A stretch of DNA of 64,000 nucleotides. Source: Tepidamorphaceae bacterium. GTDB lineage: Bacteria > Pseudomonadota > Alphaproteobacteria > Rhizobiales > Tepidamorphaceae. The DNA lies in assembly GCA_028279445.1 (NCBI GenBank), contig JANQNT010000013.1:1-64000 (forward strand). The letters run 5' to 3'. Shown here piece by piece: positions 35,381 through 45,422 of the stretch. How positions within the stretch are numbered: position 1 is the stretch's first letter; each line of letters starts with the position of its first letter. The position numbers and the translations under genes were made by a program. A model generated the notes under the pieces. That model did no database searches. It was not told the origin of the DNA and saw only the letters and a program-made list of their open reading frames with translations.

Positions 35381-36184
35381 ATGCTGATCGATCCGGTTTC
35401 TTCGCCGCGTTCGCGCGCCATGCTGCTTGGCGCAACCGCTGTGATCGCCATCGCGCTCGGCGGCTGCAGCCAGAATCGCATGCAAACCGGTTCGCTGACC
35501 GACGCCGATACGCCGGCGCAGGCGCAAGCCGCCGCAGGCCAGGAACAGAACGCGCAGATCGTCGAACGCTGGGCGGCCGCCTACAAGCGCGATCCGAAGA
35601 ACCCGGAACTGGCGGTGGGCTACGGACAGGCGCTGGCGGCAATCGGCAATCCCGGCCGGGCCATGGCGATCTACGAGGCCAGCCTGAAACATAATCCCCG
35701 TCACACCGAGCTGCTGTCCGCCTATGGCCGTGGCCTGGCCCGCGAAAAGCCGGGGCCTCAGGCGATCGCCGCGCTGCAACGCGCGAAATCGGCCGGCGCC
35801 AAGGAATGGACCACCTACTCGGCGCTCGGGGCTTCCTTCGATGCGGTCGGACGGCACGAGGATGCGCAGAAGGCCTATCAGGAGGCGCTTACCCTGAAGC
35901 CCGACGAGCCAAGCGTGCTATCGAACATGGGGCTCAGCCAGGCGCTGGCCGGCAACATCTCCACCGCCGAAGAGACACTCAAGCGGGCAAGCCGGTTGCC
36001 CGGCGCTGAGCCAACCGTGCGCCAGAACCTGGCGCTGGTCTATGGCATGCAGGGCAAGTTCAAGGAAGCCGAAGCCGAACTCGCCAAGGACCTTGGCGTC
36101 GCGCAGGCGCGCGAAAACGTCCGCTACATGCGCCAGATGATGTCCCAGGGCAACAACTGGGATGCCATTCGCCGGGCTTCTTGA
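35381..36184 (+). CDS. tadD: Tad pilus lipoprotein TadD (TPR)
   Basis: A 267-residue protein. The N-terminal lipoprotein signal ends in LGGC with lipid-modified Cys29. Tetratricopeptide repeats span about residues 60-240, for example NPELAVGYGQALAAIGNPGRA and VLSNMGLSQALAGNISTA. TadD acts as a pilotin-like factor for the Tad secretin. It is transcribed towards the tadC end of the cpa cluster and separated from it by repeat block 3. Confidence 0.92.
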   Translation: MLIDPVSSPRSRAMLLGATAVIAIALGGCSQNRMQTGSLTDADTPAQAQAAAGQEQNAQIVERWAAAYKRDPKNPELAVGYGQALAAIGNPGRAMAIYEASLKHNPRHTELLSAYGRGLAREKPGPQAIAALQRAKSAGAKEWTTYSALGASFDAVGRHEDAQKAYQEALTLKPDEPSVLSNMGLSQALAGNISTAEETLKRASRLPGAEPTVRQNLALVYGMQGKFKEAEAELAKDLGVAQARENVRYMRQMMSQGNNWDAIRRAS

Positions 36185-36642
36185 TTTCCATTCCGCTCAC
36201 GGCTGCGCCGGTTTCATTTCGCTCACGGCAAATCTCGCTTCGCTCGATGCCTCCGCGAGGGCGCGCTTTCGCGCGGGCGTCCGGTCGGACGCCTGGGTTC
36301 GTCCCTCGCACTGACATTGGAATCTGCACCCAGGCACGCGACCGCGTGCCCGGCCGATAGGCCGCCTGTTCATTCCGCTCACGGCAAGTCTCGCTAACGC
36401 TCGACGCCTCCGCGAGGGCGCGCTTTCGCGCGGGCACGCGGTCGCGTGCCAGGGTGCCAAGCGCACAGTCGGTGCAGGATGCTGCCGTGAGGATGAGGCC
36501 CGTCTTGACGATTGGTCCGGTGGACCAATCGTAGGGCCGAACGCCCGAGGCCCTAACCGAGGGCTGGGATGAAAAGTGAGAACCGGTTTTCGAATAAGCC
36601 GAGCGGCCGGCAAACGAGAGCCGTCAGCGAGATAACCAAGCT
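36185..36642. repeat. mosaic intergenic repeat block 3 (tadD/tadC convergent)
   Basis: No gene. It holds two copies of CGCTCACGGCAA(A/G)TCTCGCT...CCTCCGCGAGGGCG (about 36217-36262 and 36373-36420), hairpins CGCGCTTTCGCGCG, and GCACGCGACCGCGTGCC modules. The palindrome CGATTGGTCC-GGT-GGACCAATCG is at 36509-36531. One GAAAAGTGAGAACCGGTTTTCG core sits near 36570. The palindrome and its flanks recur in block 4. Confidence 0.85.
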
Positions 36643-37614
36643 CTACAGCTCCATGACGCGGATGACGGCAGGACCGAGGATGACGACGAACAGGACCGGA
36701 AGGAAGAAGACGATCATGGGTACCGTGAGCTTCGGCGGCAGGGCGGCTGCCTTCTTCTCGGCTTCGGACATGCGCATATCGCGGTTTTCCTGTGCCATGA
36801 CCCGCAACGCATGGGCCAACGGCGTGCCGTAGCGCTCCGCCTGGATCAGCGCGGCGGTCACCGCCTTGACACCCTCCAGACCGGTGCGCTTGGCGAGGTT
36901 TTCGTACGCGACCCTGCGGTCCTGGAGATAGGAAAGCTCCGCGGTGGTCAGGGCGAATTCCTCCGCCGCGACCACGGACTGCTGGCCGACCTCCTCGGAG
37001 ACCTTGCGCATGGCCTGCTCGATGGACATGCCGGATTCCACGCAGATCAGCATGAGATCCAGCGAATCGGGAAAGGCGCGCTGCATCTCCTGCTGGCGCC
37101 GCTGGATGCGGTTGGACAGGAGAATCTTGGGAATGAAGAAACCGACCAGCGCAACGCCGATGGCCGCCGCGAAACGAACCGACGCGGGATGCTCGGCAAA
37201 GCCGCCGAGAACGAAGGTGTACAACAGCACCAGCACGAACAGCAGCGGCGGGATGCCGATGCGCATGACCAGGAAGGTGTAGAGCGGGGCATCGCCGCGC
37301 AGGCCAGCCATGCGCAGCTTTTCCTTCAGGTCGCTGTCCTCAAGGTGTTTGCGCAGGTTGAGCTGGTCGACGATGCGCTGAAGCGCAGCCTTGGGCGTGT
37401 TGCGCAGCCGGACGGGATCATCCTTGGTCTGCAGCTTGGCGCGTTCGCGCTGGCGGAGCTGATCGCGCTCCAGCGCCACGGACTTCATTCGCGACTTGAG
37501 CTTGTCGGGCTGAAACAACGGGCCTGCAAGGGTCATTACGGTCGCGCCGACCGCGAGTGCTGCAAGCGCGCTTGCCATGAAGACCGGATCGGTGAGTGAA
37601 TCAACGAGGTTCAT
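36643..37614 (-). CDS. tadC: Tad pilus inner-membrane protein TadC
   Basis: A 323-residue type II secretion GspF-family protein. A single N-terminal helix, then cytoplasmic and F-domain segments (SLDLMLICVESGMSIEQAM) and C-terminal helices (PMIVFFLPVLFVVILGPAVI). With TadB it forms the inner-membrane platform for pilus extension. It is the last gene of the cpaB-to-tadC unit, starting 15 bases after tadB. Confidence 0.95.
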   Translation of the reverse strand: MNLVDSLTDPVFMASALAALAVGATVMTLAGPLFQPDKLKSRMKSVALERDQLRQRERAKLQTKDDPVRLRNTPKAALQRIVDQLNLRKHLEDSDLKEKLRMAGLRGDAPLYTFLVMRIGIPPLLFVLVLLYTFVLGGFAEHPASVRFAAAIGVALVGFFIPKILLSNRIQRRQQEMQRAFPDSLDLMLICVESGMSIEQAMRKVSEEVGQQSVVAAEEFALTTAELSYLQDRRVAYENLAKRTGLEGVKAVTAALIQAERYGTPLAHALRVMAQENRDMRMSEAEKKAAALPPKLTVPMIVFFLPVLFVVILGPAVIRVMEL

Positions 37615-37629
37615 GATCTGGCCCGACTA

Positions 37630-38619
37630 CTAGAAATCAAAGTTGATCATCTTGCGCATGACCAGCACGCCACAGAGCATCCAGAAGGCAGACCCCATCA
37701 GCATCATGTGGCCGACCTGCTCGGTCCACAGCAGTGAGATGTAGTCCGGGCTGGTCAGGAACACGAGGCCCATGACGACCAGCGGCAGGGCGCCAATGAT
37801 GGCGGCAGACGCCTTTGCTTCCTGGCTCATCGCAACGATCTTCGCCTTCATCTTCTTGCGATCGCGCAGCACGTTGGAGAGGTTCGACAGCGTGTCGCTC
37901 AGATTGCCGCCGGTTTTCTGCTGCAACGTGATGACGATGGCGAAAAAGGAAACCTCGGCGATCGGCACCCGCTCGTACATGCGCGTCACCGCGTCCGCCA
38001 CGGTGACACCCATGGTCTGGGCCTCGACGATCAGCTTGAACTCGCCGCGTACCGGTTCGGCGGATTCGTTGGCGACAATGCGCAGGCAGTCGACGATGGG
38101 CAGACCGGCCTTGACGCCGCGTACGATGACATCAACCGCGTTGGCGAATTCGTTGAGGAAGGCACGTTCGCGCCGCGCCGTCAGGTATTTCAGCAGCCAG
38201 CGCGGAAAGCCGAGCCCGAACACGAACAGACACGCCACAGTGACCATCGGCGGCGCATTGAGGAAGTAGGCGCCAGCCGCTGCGGCAATGCCGTAGATCG
38301 CCGACATGATCCAGAACTTCCTGACCGACCAGGACAGACCCGCGGCGCGAATCCGGTCTTTCAGCGTGAGTTTGCGGTTGCGTTCCTTGTTGCGCTCCTC
38401 GATCTCCTTGATGGCATCCTCGACCTGGCGGCGGCGGCGACCGCTGCCATCGCGTCCGGACTTGGCCGCGTTTGGCACGCGTGCGGAAATCGACTGGACG
38501 CGCTTGGCCGTAGATGTGGTGCCATCGAGACGCGGCAGCAGCAGCACATAGGCGATACCGCCGATGCAACCCATCGCAAAGACGATGATGGCGATCTGGC
38601 TGAGGAGCTCGGAGGGCAC
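37630..38619 (-). CDS. tadB: Tad pilus inner-membrane protein TadB
   Basis: A 329-residue GspF-family protein with an N-terminal helix and two central helices (about residues 105-145). The F domain reads NAVDVIVRGVKAGLPIVDCL and KTGGNLSDTLSNLSNVLRDR. C-terminal helices follow. It is the TadC partner in the platform complex and starts three bases after the cpaF stop. Confidence 0.95.
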   Translation of the reverse strand: MPSELLSQIAIIVFAMGCIGGIAYVLLLPRLDGTTSTAKRVQSISARVPNAAKSGRDGSGRRRRQVEDAIKEIEERNKERNRKLTLKDRIRAAGLSWSVRKFWIMSAIYGIAAAAGAYFLNAPPMVTVACLFVFGLGFPRWLLKYLTARRERAFLNEFANAVDVIVRGVKAGLPIVDCLRIVANESAEPVRGEFKLIVEAQTMGVTVADAVTRMYERVPIAEVSFFAIVITLQQKTGGNLSDTLSNLSNVLRDRKKMKAKIVAMSQEAKASAAIIGALPLVVMGLVFLTSPDYISLLWTEQVGHMMLMGSAFWMLCGVLVMRKMINFDF

Positions 38620-38622
38620 CGT

Positions 38623-40239
38623 TCAGACCCCCATGCCGGACTCTTGCGTGGCGGCCGCGTCCAGCGCGGCGGCAAGATTGCCTTCTTCGTTGAAGTACCG
38701 GGCACGTTCCCAGAAGCGCGGCTGACCGACACCGGTGGAGCGATGGCGACCCAGAATGCGGCCGTTGGGGTCTTCGCCTTGGATATCGAAAACGAAGATG
38801 TCCTGGGTCGTGATCACCTCGCCCTCGGTTCCGAGCACTTCGGTGATGTGCGTAATGCGGCGCGAGCCATCACGCAGACGCTGCGCCTGGACGATGACAT
38901 CCACGGAGGAGACCAGCATTTCACGGATCGTCTGTGCCGGCAGTTGGAAGCCGCCCATGGTGATCATGCCCTGGATACGCGACAGCGCTTCACGCGGAGA
39001 GTTGGCGTGCAGCGTGCCCATCGAGCCATCATGACCGGTGTTCATGGCCTGCAGCAGATCGAAGGCTTCCGGTCCGCGCACCTCGCCAACGATGATGCGC
39101 TCGGGACGCATGCGCAGGCAGTTCTTGACGAGGTCGCGCATGGTGACCTCGCCGGTGCCTTCCAGGTTCGGCGGACGGGTTTCCAGTCGCACCACGTGGG
39201 GCTGCTGGAGTTGCAGTTCGGCTGCATCCTCGCAGGTGATGATGCGCTCATCGTGGTCGATGTAGCGGGTCAGACAGTTGAGCAGCGTCGTCTTGCCCGA
39301 GCCGGTACCGCCGGAAATGATGACGTTGCACTGACAGCGGCCGATGATCTGAAGTATCTTGGCGCCTTCCGGCGAGATCGACCCGAAGTTGACGAGCTGC
39401 TCGAGCGTCAGCTTGTCCTTCTTGAACTTACGAATGGTGAGCGTCGGTCCATCGATGGCCAGAGGCTGGACGATGGCATTGACGCGGCTGCCATCGGCGA
39501 GGCGCGCGTCGCAGATCGGGCTTGCCTCGTCGACCCGGCGGCCGACCTGGCTGACGATGCGCTGACAGATGTTCAGAAGCTGACTGTTGTCGCGGAAGCG
39601 CACGTTGGTCTGCTGGATCTTGCCGTCAACCTCGATGTAGACCGTGTCGGCGCCGTTGACCATGATGTCGGCGATGTCGTCGCGCGCCAGCAGCGGTTCC
39701 AGCGGACCGTAGCCGAGAACGTCGTTACAGATATCGTCGAGCAGGTCTTCCTGTTCGGCGATCGACAGGGCGACGTTCTTCAGCGCGATGATCTCGTTGA
39801 CGATGTCACGGATCTCGTCGCGCGCGGTGTCGTTGTCCATGCGCGCAAGCTGCGACAGGTCGATGGCATCGATCAGCGCAGAGAAGATCTGCGTCTTCAT
39901 GTCGTAGTAGTCTTCGGAGCGCTCGCGAACGGTCGGTGCCTGGGCGGGCTTGGCCACGGCCTTGGGCGTGGCGGGCATGTCCTCGGCGGGCAACTCGCTG
40001 CGCACGTTCTCGCTCACCGGCATGGTGTCGGCTGGAGCGTCCTTGATGGTGCCGAAGCTCGACAGGTCCGAAGTCGGCTGGGCCTGCGGCGCAGACGCAG
40101 CCTCGACAGCCGGCTCATCCGGCGCCGGACCAAGCGGTTCCGGCGGCAGCTCCGCAACGGCCTCCTGCTGCTCCGGCGGCGGGGCCGGCGCGTGTTTTTG
40201 CGGCGAATCCGCCTGGGTCTTGCCTCGTCGTCCGAACAT
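38623..40239 (-). CDS. cpaF: Tad pilus ATPase CpaF (TadA)
   Basis: A 538-residue secretion ATPase of the GspE/VirB11 group. A Pro/Ala-rich N-terminal extension of about 100 residues precedes the N domain. Walker A is GGTGSGKT (residues 310-317), with the Asp box [11 protein letters not shown], Walker B region [12 protein letters not shown] and the His box [14 protein letters not shown]. It drives both extension and retraction of Tad pili. It lies between cpaE and tadB. Confidence 0.97.
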   Translation of the reverse strand: MFGRRGKTQADSPQKHAPAPPPEQQEAVAELPPEPLGPAPDEPAVEAASAPQAQPTSDLSSFGTIKDAPADTMPVSENVRSELPAEDMPATPKAVAKPAQAPTVRERSEDYYDMKTQIFSALIDAIDLSQLARMDNDTARDEIRDIVNEIIALKNVALSIAEQEDLLDDICNDVLGYGPLEPLLARDDIADIMVNGADTVYIEVDGKIQQTNVRFRDNSQLLNICQRIVSQVGRRVDEASPICDARLADGSRVNAIVQPLAIDGPTLTIRKFKKDKLTLEQLVNFGSISPEGAKILQIIGRCQCNVIISGGTGSGKTTLLNCLTRYIDHDERIITCEDAAELQLQQPHVVRLETRPPNLEGTGEVTMRDLVKNCLRMRPERIIVGEVRGPEAFDLLQAMNTGHDGSMGTLHANSPREALSRIQGMITMGGFQLPAQTIREMLVSSVDVIVQAQRLRDGSRRITHITEVLGTEGEVITTQDIFVFDIQGEDPNGRILGRHRSTGVGQPRFWERARYFNEEGNLAAALDAAATQESGMGV

Positions 40240-40284
40240 TCTGTTTTGTCCGTGCGCCTTGTCGGGTTTGTTGCGTTGTCGTGC

Positions 40285-41574
40285 CTAGCTGTCGCCGCCA
40301 CGCGTGAATCTGGCCATCAGTTGGGCGATCAGGCCGTTGGCACCGGCTGGTGCATCATTGTGACCTGCCACCGCGCGGGCAAGCTGACGGAAGGCCTCAG
40401 CGGGCTTGGCGTTGGCCTGCGCCTCGGCGATCATCTGCCCGTTGTTGGCAGCCATGCCGAACAGTTGCGGGTCGAAGCCGATTTCCACCGTGCATGGAAT
40501 CTCCAGCGCCTCGGCGAACTCCTGGGACGCGATTTCCGGCCGCTTGGGCACGCCGACCTGATTGAGCACCAGGAAAGGCGGCCGATCGTTGCGCCGGTGC
40601 TGTTTCAGCAGATCGACCATGTTCTTGGCGTTGCGCAGGTTGCCGAGATCGGGCGAAGCAACCAGGACGATGTCGTCGGCGGACGTCACCGTCTTGTGGG
40701 TCCAGGTGGTCCATTGATGCGGCAGGTCGAGAACCGTGAACGGCACCAGGCCGCGGACATGGTCGATGACCGATTCCACCGCCTCGTATTCCAGATCGTA
40801 ATCGCGCTCCAGCGTCGAGGGCGCAGCGAACAGGCTGAGCCGGTCGGTGCACTTCCACAGCAGCCGATCGATGTAGGATTCGTCGAGCCGGTCGCCGGCA
40901 AAGATCGCGTCGGCAAGGCCCTGGGCCGGGTCCTGGTTGAAGTCGAGGCCGGCGGTGCCGAACGGCAGATCGAAGTCGGCGATGGTGACCGTCTTGAGCA
41001 GGTCCTGTGACATGGACCAGGCGAAGTTGTGCGCCACCGTGGATGCGCCAACGCCACCCTTCGCACCGAGAAAGGCGACCGTGCGGCCGAGTTGCTTGCC
41101 CTCCTCGCTGGAAACCAGCCGCCCCACCGAGGCGATCGCGTCGACCGGTCCGATCGGCGCCACCAGATACTCGCTCACGCCGCGCGACATCAGTTGGCGG
41201 TACAGCAACACGTCGTTGTTGTGTCCGATGACGATGACCTGGGTATCGGCGTCGCAGACGTCGGCCAGGCGGTCCAGTTCGGCCAGAAGCTGCTCGCCGC
41301 TGCCCTGCGACTCCAGGATAATGATGTTGGGGGTCGGCGCTTCCTCGTAGAACTCGATTGCCGCGGCGACACCGCCCATGTGCACACTCATCTGGGTGCG
41401 ACTGGCGCGGCGGTCGGTGCGCGCCTGCTGGAGCGTGTCGGCGATGGCCTGCGTTTCGCAGAATGCCTGGATCGAAATGCGCGGCAGAACGCCGGCATTC
41501 TCCACTGCATCGCCCTGTGGCGTCTCGCCCTGCGGCGCCTCGGCCTCGGGCTGCTGGTCATATGCAAAGCTCAT
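40285..41574 (-). CDS. cpaE: Tad pilus localisation protein CpaE (TadZ)
   Basis: A 429-residue protein with an N-terminal receiver-like domain without an obvious phosphorylation site, followed by a MinD/ParA-type ATPase domain (LGAKGGVGASTVAHNFAW, a deviant Walker A). TadZ/CpaE positions the pilus machine at the pole. Its ATG side overlaps the cpaD stop region as ATGA at 41571-41574. Confidence 0.94.
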   Translation of the reverse strand: MSFAYDQQPEAEAPQGETPQGDAVENAGVLPRISIQAFCETQAIADTLQQARTDRRASRTQMSVHMGGVAAAIEFYEEAPTPNIIILESQGSGEQLLAELDRLADVCDADTQVIVIGHNNDVLLYRQLMSRGVSEYLVAPIGPVDAIASVGRLVSSEEGKQLGRTVAFLGAKGGVGASTVAHNFAWSMSQDLLKTVTIADFDLPFGTAGLDFNQDPAQGLADAIFAGDRLDESYIDRLLWKCTDRLSLFAAPSTLERDYDLEYEAVESVIDHVRGLVPFTVLDLPHQWTTWTHKTVTSADDIVLVASPDLGNLRNAKNMVDLLKQHRRNDRPPFLVLNQVGVPKRPEIASQEFAEALEIPCTVEIGFDPQLFGMAANNGQMIAEAQANAKPAEAFRQLARAVAGHNDAPAGANGLIAQLMARFTRGGDS

Positions 41575-42314
41575 TGCCCACCCACCTCGCTGGCACGGGC
41601 CGCACCGTCGCGATAGACGGTGCTGGAATCCTGACCCTCGCGATATTTCTCCTGAACCGTCACGCGGCGTTCCGCGTCGCGCGGCCCGTGTCCGCGCGGA
41701 CCCACGATGTCACGGGGGTCTTCGAGCATGGCGGCGAGATTGCGCTGCTGGGCGCAGCCATGATTGTACCACTCGACGTTCTGATGGTTGTCGGAGACAT
41801 CCTTCGGCCAATCGCCGCACGGCCCGGCATTGGCCGCGTAGCGATAGAAGACGAGCTTCATCGGCGCGCTGTCGTAACCATCCTCGGCGCGGTAGGTGTG
41901 CACCGCCAGGATCGATGGATCGACACCCTCGCGACGCAGGATCTGCCGGATCTGCGCGGCACCCTTGTGGGCGGCGGATTCGTACTTGCCACCGCTTGGC
42001 GCCTGCAGGTGGATGGCGCCGTTACCGGTGTTGCGGTACTGGCGCGCCAGGCCGGCGACGGCCGTCCTGTCCTCTGCGCTGAGGCCGCCGATATGCGGGT
42101 CGGCGTGAACGATCAGATCGACCGGCTGATAGCCGACGGTTATCGGGTGGCGCTCCTGATAGGTCGGCGGCATCGACCCGGTGTGTTCATGGGTCGTCCG
42201 GTTCCACTGGCAACCGGCCAGGGCGACGGCAATTGCCACTGCACCAGCGGTCGCGGCCAGTCTGCGGGCCGGCACGGGCACGTTGGTCTTGGGTGTTACG
42301 CGTTGCATGATCAT
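41571..42314 (-). CDS. cpaD: Tad pilus lipoprotein CpaD
   Basis: A 247-residue lipoprotein with lipobox LAGC (Cys35) and the CpaD family features YQERHPITVGYQPVDL and GCAQQRNLAAMLEDPRDIVGPR. It is an outer-membrane-associated partner of the CpaC secretin. Its coding sequence overlaps the start of cpaE by four bases and follows cpaC by 22. Confidence 0.94.
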   Translation of the reverse strand: MIMQRVTPKTNVPVPARRLAATAGAVAIAVALAGCQWNRTTHEHTGSMPPTYQERHPITVGYQPVDLIVHADPHIGGLSAEDRTAVAGLARQYRNTGNGAIHLQAPSGGKYESAAHKGAAQIRQILRREGVDPSILAVHTYRAEDGYDSAPMKLVFYRYAANAGPCGDWPKDVSDNHQNVEWYNHGCAQQRNLAAMLEDPRDIVGPRGHGPRDAERRVTVQEKYREGQDSSTVYRDGAARASEVGGQ

Positions 42315-42336
42315 CTCCGCCGGATGCCGGCTTGGC

Positions 42337-43791
42337 TTACTTGACGATGAAACCGATGTTGCCGTGATAGGTGCCCTCGGGCTTCTCGTCCGACAGGCCG
42401 TAAATGCGGTTCAGGCGGCCGAGCAGGTACTTCTGATGGTCGGTCGGCGCATGCAGGTTCTGCGACGGGTCGGTGAGCTCCTCGCGCGCGACCGGCTTGA
42501 CCAGATAAGGCGTCACGATCGCCATCATCTCGGTCTCGTTGTTGATGAAGTCGGTGGACCGGAACAGCACGCCCAGCACCGGCAGGTCCTTGACCACCGG
42601 AAGACCGTTGATGACGTGGTTGCGGTCCTGCTTGATCAGGCCGGCAATGATCAGCGAGCCGCCAGAGGGCATCTCGAGCGTCGTTTCGGCGCGGCGCACG
42701 CTGATCGAGGGAATCGAGACGCCACCCAGGGTGAGCTGGTTCTCATCGGAAAGCTCGGAGACTTCCGTCGACACGCGGATGGAGATGCGCTCGCCGGACA
42801 GGACAACCGGTGTGATGCCGAGCGCAACACCGAATTCCTTGTATTCGATGATGATGTTGCCCTCGCTGTCGCGGCCGGAGGGAACCGGGAACTCGCCACC
42901 GGCCAGGAACTTGGCCGACTCGCCGGAGATGGCAGTCAGCGTCGGTTCGGCCAGAACACGCAGCAGGCCCTCGCTTTCCAGCGCGCGCACCGCAACACCG
43001 ATGAAGCTGTTTTCGCCAACCTGGATGCTGCCGGCGATGGTGCTGGGCGGCGACAGGTTGCTTGCCCCGAAACGATTGAGAAGTTCCATGGCGCCCGAGA
43101 AATCGCCGCGGCCGATCACGTTGGTGGCGACGCCGTTGATAATGCGCGGGAAGTCAACACCGAACTGCTTCAGGACGGAGCGCTTGACCTCGACCATGTG
43201 CACCTTGACATGCACCTGCTCGGAGCCATCGGCGCCGATCATCGAAACAACCTTCTCCTTGTCGCCGATGAAGCGCGCGGCGAGATCCACCGCCTTCTGG
43301 GCATCGAGCGGGGTCGGTACCGCGCCGGACAGCACGATGTTGTCGTTGACCGCATCGACGTTCACGTCGGAGCCGGGGATCAGCTCGCGCATCATGCGGT
43401 TGAGCTGCGCCAGGTCGCGCTCCACCTCGACTTCCAGCGCGGCGATCTGGTTGCCGTGCTCATCGAAGAAGAAGACGTTGGTCTGGCCGACCTCCATGCC
43501 GATCAGATAGGCACGCCGGGAGGTGCGCATCACCGCGTCGGCCACCTTCGGGCTCGACACCAGCACGTCGCGGGCATCGCTTGGCAAGTCCACCACCAGC
43601 GACTTGTTGAGGCCCAGGCGAACCGTATGGGCGCCGTCCTCAGCGACGGAGAGACGCTGGTCATCGGCGGCGGTGGCGGGCGAAACGGCGAGCCCGGTCC
43701 CGGCGACGCCAGCAAGCGCCAGCCCCAGCACGAGCGTGCGAACGAACGCAAGCGGGGCGACGAGAAGCTTATCGGTCAACGCGGTCAACAT
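42337..43791 (-). CDS. cpaC: Tad pilus secretin CpaC (RcpA)
   Basis: A 484-residue outer-membrane secretin. A signal peptide is followed by the pilus assembly N domain (about residues 45-120: LNKSLVVDLPSDARDVLVSS), a BON-type segment and the secretin domain (ARDVLV..., VRALESEGLLRVLAEPTLTA, GGSLIIAGLIKQD). It forms the pilus exit pore. A separate small gene at 46020 encodes a paralogue of only the N domain. Confidence 0.95.
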   Translation of the reverse strand: MLTALTDKLLVAPLAFVRTLVLGLALAGVAGTGLAVSPATAADDQRLSVAEDGAHTVRLGLNKSLVVDLPSDARDVLVSSPKVADAVMRTSRRAYLIGMEVGQTNVFFFDEHGNQIAALEVEVERDLAQLNRMMRELIPGSDVNVDAVNDNIVLSGAVPTPLDAQKAVDLAARFIGDKEKVVSMIGADGSEQVHVKVHMVEVKRSVLKQFGVDFPRIINGVATNVIGRGDFSGAMELLNRFGASNLSPPSTIAGSIQVGENSFIGVAVRALESEGLLRVLAEPTLTAISGESAKFLAGGEFPVPSGRDSEGNIIIEYKEFGVALGITPVVLSGERISIRVSTEVSELSDENQLTLGGVSIPSISVRRAETTLEMPSGGSLIIAGLIKQDRNHVINGLPVVKDLPVLGVLFRSTDFINNETEMMAIVTPYLVKPVAREELTDPSQNLHAPTDHQKYLLGRLNRIYGLSDEKPEGTYHGNIGFIVK

Positions 43792-43812
43792 GTCGGTCTT
43801 CCACAGTTGGGT

Positions 43813-44616
43813 TTACTGATTTCCAGAAACTTGCGTTTCGATGCCGAAGCGGACCATTTTCACGGTGCCGGCCCGACGTGCGGGATTGAGGCCAGAGGTT
43901 TCGGTCTCGAGGTCCTTGTCACCGTCGAGGATCGAGCGCAGAGCCAGCGACAGCTCGCCCATGCGCTCCGCCAGCGCCAGCACCTCGGCCTGGTTGGAAG
44001 CCAGCTCAAGGGTGGCCACGGAGCCGACGACGACAGTCTCGCCGTCCTGCTCCTCGACGGTCTGGTCGATCGCCAGCACCCGCACATTGCGCAGCACCGT
44101 CTCGGAGAGAATGACTTCCTTGCCGTCCTCTTGAGGATCTTCCTCGCGGCGCGTGAGAATCACGTCGACACGGTCATTGGGCAGGATGAAGCCGCCGGCG
44201 CCGGTCTCTGGCGAGACCGAGGTGGCGATGGCCCGCTTGCCGGTCGGCAATGAGGCGGACATGAAGCCACCCTCGCCGGCCTGGACGATCTTGGCCATGC
44301 GCATCGGCTCGCCTTCGACGAACTCGGCGCGCACCACCGAACCTTCCATTTCCTTCATGGCGTCGGGGCGCTGATCCTGGCGAATCAGGTGCGGCGCACT
44401 GGTTTCAGGCCACTCGTGCCACTCCAGGTCCTCGCCGGTGAGACGCTGGCCGGGCCGCAGGTCGCGCGCAGCAACCAGAATCCGCATGGCACCGACCTGT
44501 TCGGTGACCTCAACGACTTCCGGCGCCGGGCCGGAACCGAGATTTCGAACAAGCATGAAAGCGACAACGCCGGCGCCGAGCGCGATGGCGAGAATGATAA
44601 GCCGTGCAGAACGCAT
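43813..44616 (-). CDS. cpaB: Tad pilus assembly protein CpaB (RcpC)
   Basis: A 267-residue protein with an N-terminal membrane anchor (LIILAIALGAGVVAFMLV) and a SAF domain (ILVAARDLRPGQRLTGEDLEW), followed by the RcpC-specific part with VDVILTRREEDPQ. It is a periplasmic factor that works with the secretin. It is the first gene of the long minus-strand pilus unit. A CtrA-like site lies 64 bases upstream. Confidence 0.95.
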   Translation of the reverse strand: MRSARLIILAIALGAGVVAFMLVRNLGSGPAPEVVEVTEQVGAMRILVAARDLRPGQRLTGEDLEWHEWPETSAPHLIRQDQRPDAMKEMEGSVVRAEFVEGEPMRMAKIVQAGEGGFMSASLPTGKRAIATSVSPETGAGGFILPNDRVDVILTRREEDPQEDGKEVILSETVLRNVRVLAIDQTVEEQDGETVVVGSVATLELASNQAEVLALAERMGELSLALRSILDGDKDLETETSGLNPARRAGTVKMVRFGIETQVSGNQ

Positions 44617-44679
44617 GGAACCTAGCTCCAGGACACGTGACTTTGCGTCTATTCGTCCCGGACCTTAGGAGCCGTTCCG

Positions 44680-44694
44680 TCAAATTATGGTTAA
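44680..44694 (-). promoter_or_regulatory. CtrA-like site upstream of cpaB operon
   Basis: On the minus strand TTAA-CCATAAT-TTGA, one mismatch from TTAA-N7-TTAA and containing the half-site TTAACCAT. It lies between the cpaA stop and the cpaB start, 64 bases before cpaB. Confidence 0.55.
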
Positions 44695-44753
44695 CAGGGT
44701 CTATCTAATTGCGTGTGCCGCACGGCACGCTGCAACCCGATTGTCGCTGCGCT

Positions 44754-45254
44754 CTAAATGCCAAGCGCCGCCGCCCAGATGGTGCCGGGGAACACATAGA
44801 TTCCCGCGATCGCCATGGCGATGCCATAGGGAATGCCGGTCTCGGAGCGATGCAGGCGCAATGCCCATTCCTGGCGCGACAGGAAGGCCGGCAGCGGATA
44901 GGCGCGGCTGGCGATCATCGCGAAGGTCATCAGTCCGCCGGCAAGCGCGGCGATCAGGGCAAACTCCATCAGCGGCACCCACCCGAGCCACAACGCACAC
45001 GCGGCCACGAACTTGGCGTCGCCGCCTCCGATCCAGCCTGGAATGAACATCAGGAAGGCGATGACGAGCATCGCCAAGCCCGCGGCGACGTGCATGCCGA
45101 TCGCCTCCAGCGGCATCCCGATCACCGCGGCAGCGACAAAGAACAGCGCGGCGAAGGCGATGACGAAGCGGTTCGGCAGCGTCATCGTCAGCAGATCGAG
45201 GAAGGCCGCCATGGCCATGGCGAAGGGGAAGATGTAGGCAACGAGCAGCGTCAT
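44754..45254 (-). CDS. cpaA: Tad prepilin peptidase CpaA (TadV)
   Basis: A 166-residue A24-family aspartic membrane protease. The first catalytic Asp is in FLDLLTMTLPN and the GxGD-type motif is GWIGGGDAKF. There are about five to six helices and no N-terminal methyltransferase domain, as in TadV. It processes Flp pilin and the TadE/F pseudopilins. It lies downstream of the pilin gene and its terminator, so it may have its own promoter or depend on read-through. Confidence 0.93.
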   Translation of the reverse strand: MTLLVAYIFPFAMAMAAFLDLLTMTLPNRFVIAFAALFFVAAAVIGMPLEAIGMHVAAGLAMLVIAFLMFIPGWIGGGDAKFVAACALWLGWVPLMEFALIAALAGGLMTFAMIASRAYPLPAFLSRQEWALRLHRSETGIPYGIAMAIAGIYVFPGTIWAAALGI

Positions 45255-45366
45255 GACGGATCCCGGCGATCGATTGGCGCAAGCGCCGTCACAGTTCAGC
45301 GGCGCGGAACGCCAAACCTAGCCCGACAGACTAAACAATCCGTTTGCCGATCCGATGTGCCGGCAA

Positions 45367-45402
45367 ACGAAAAGGGCCGCTGCCTGCGGCAGCGGCCCTT
45401 CT
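45367..45402 (-). terminator. rho-independent terminator of Flp pilin gene
   Basis: On the minus strand AAGGGCCGCTGCC, loop GCA, then GGCAGCGGCCCTT. This is a perfect 13-bp stem followed by TTTCGTTT. It starts about 20 bases after the pilin stop and separates the abundant pilin message from cpaA. Confidence 0.9.
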
Positions 45403-45422
45403 CAATTCAGACGTGTTCCCGA

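Noticed and set aside
36185..36642. CRISPR-like array in the repeat block
   Set aside because: Repeats are of unequal length and palindromic, and have no regular spacers. They match dispersed intergenic modules, not a CRISPR.
42181..44253. 690-codon plus-strand frame opposite cpaC and cpaB
   Set aside because: It spans two real genes on the other strand and has no domain of its own.
44700..44753. GC-rich hairpin after cpaA as a terminator
   Set aside because: The stem is short and no T tract follows in the cpaA direction.
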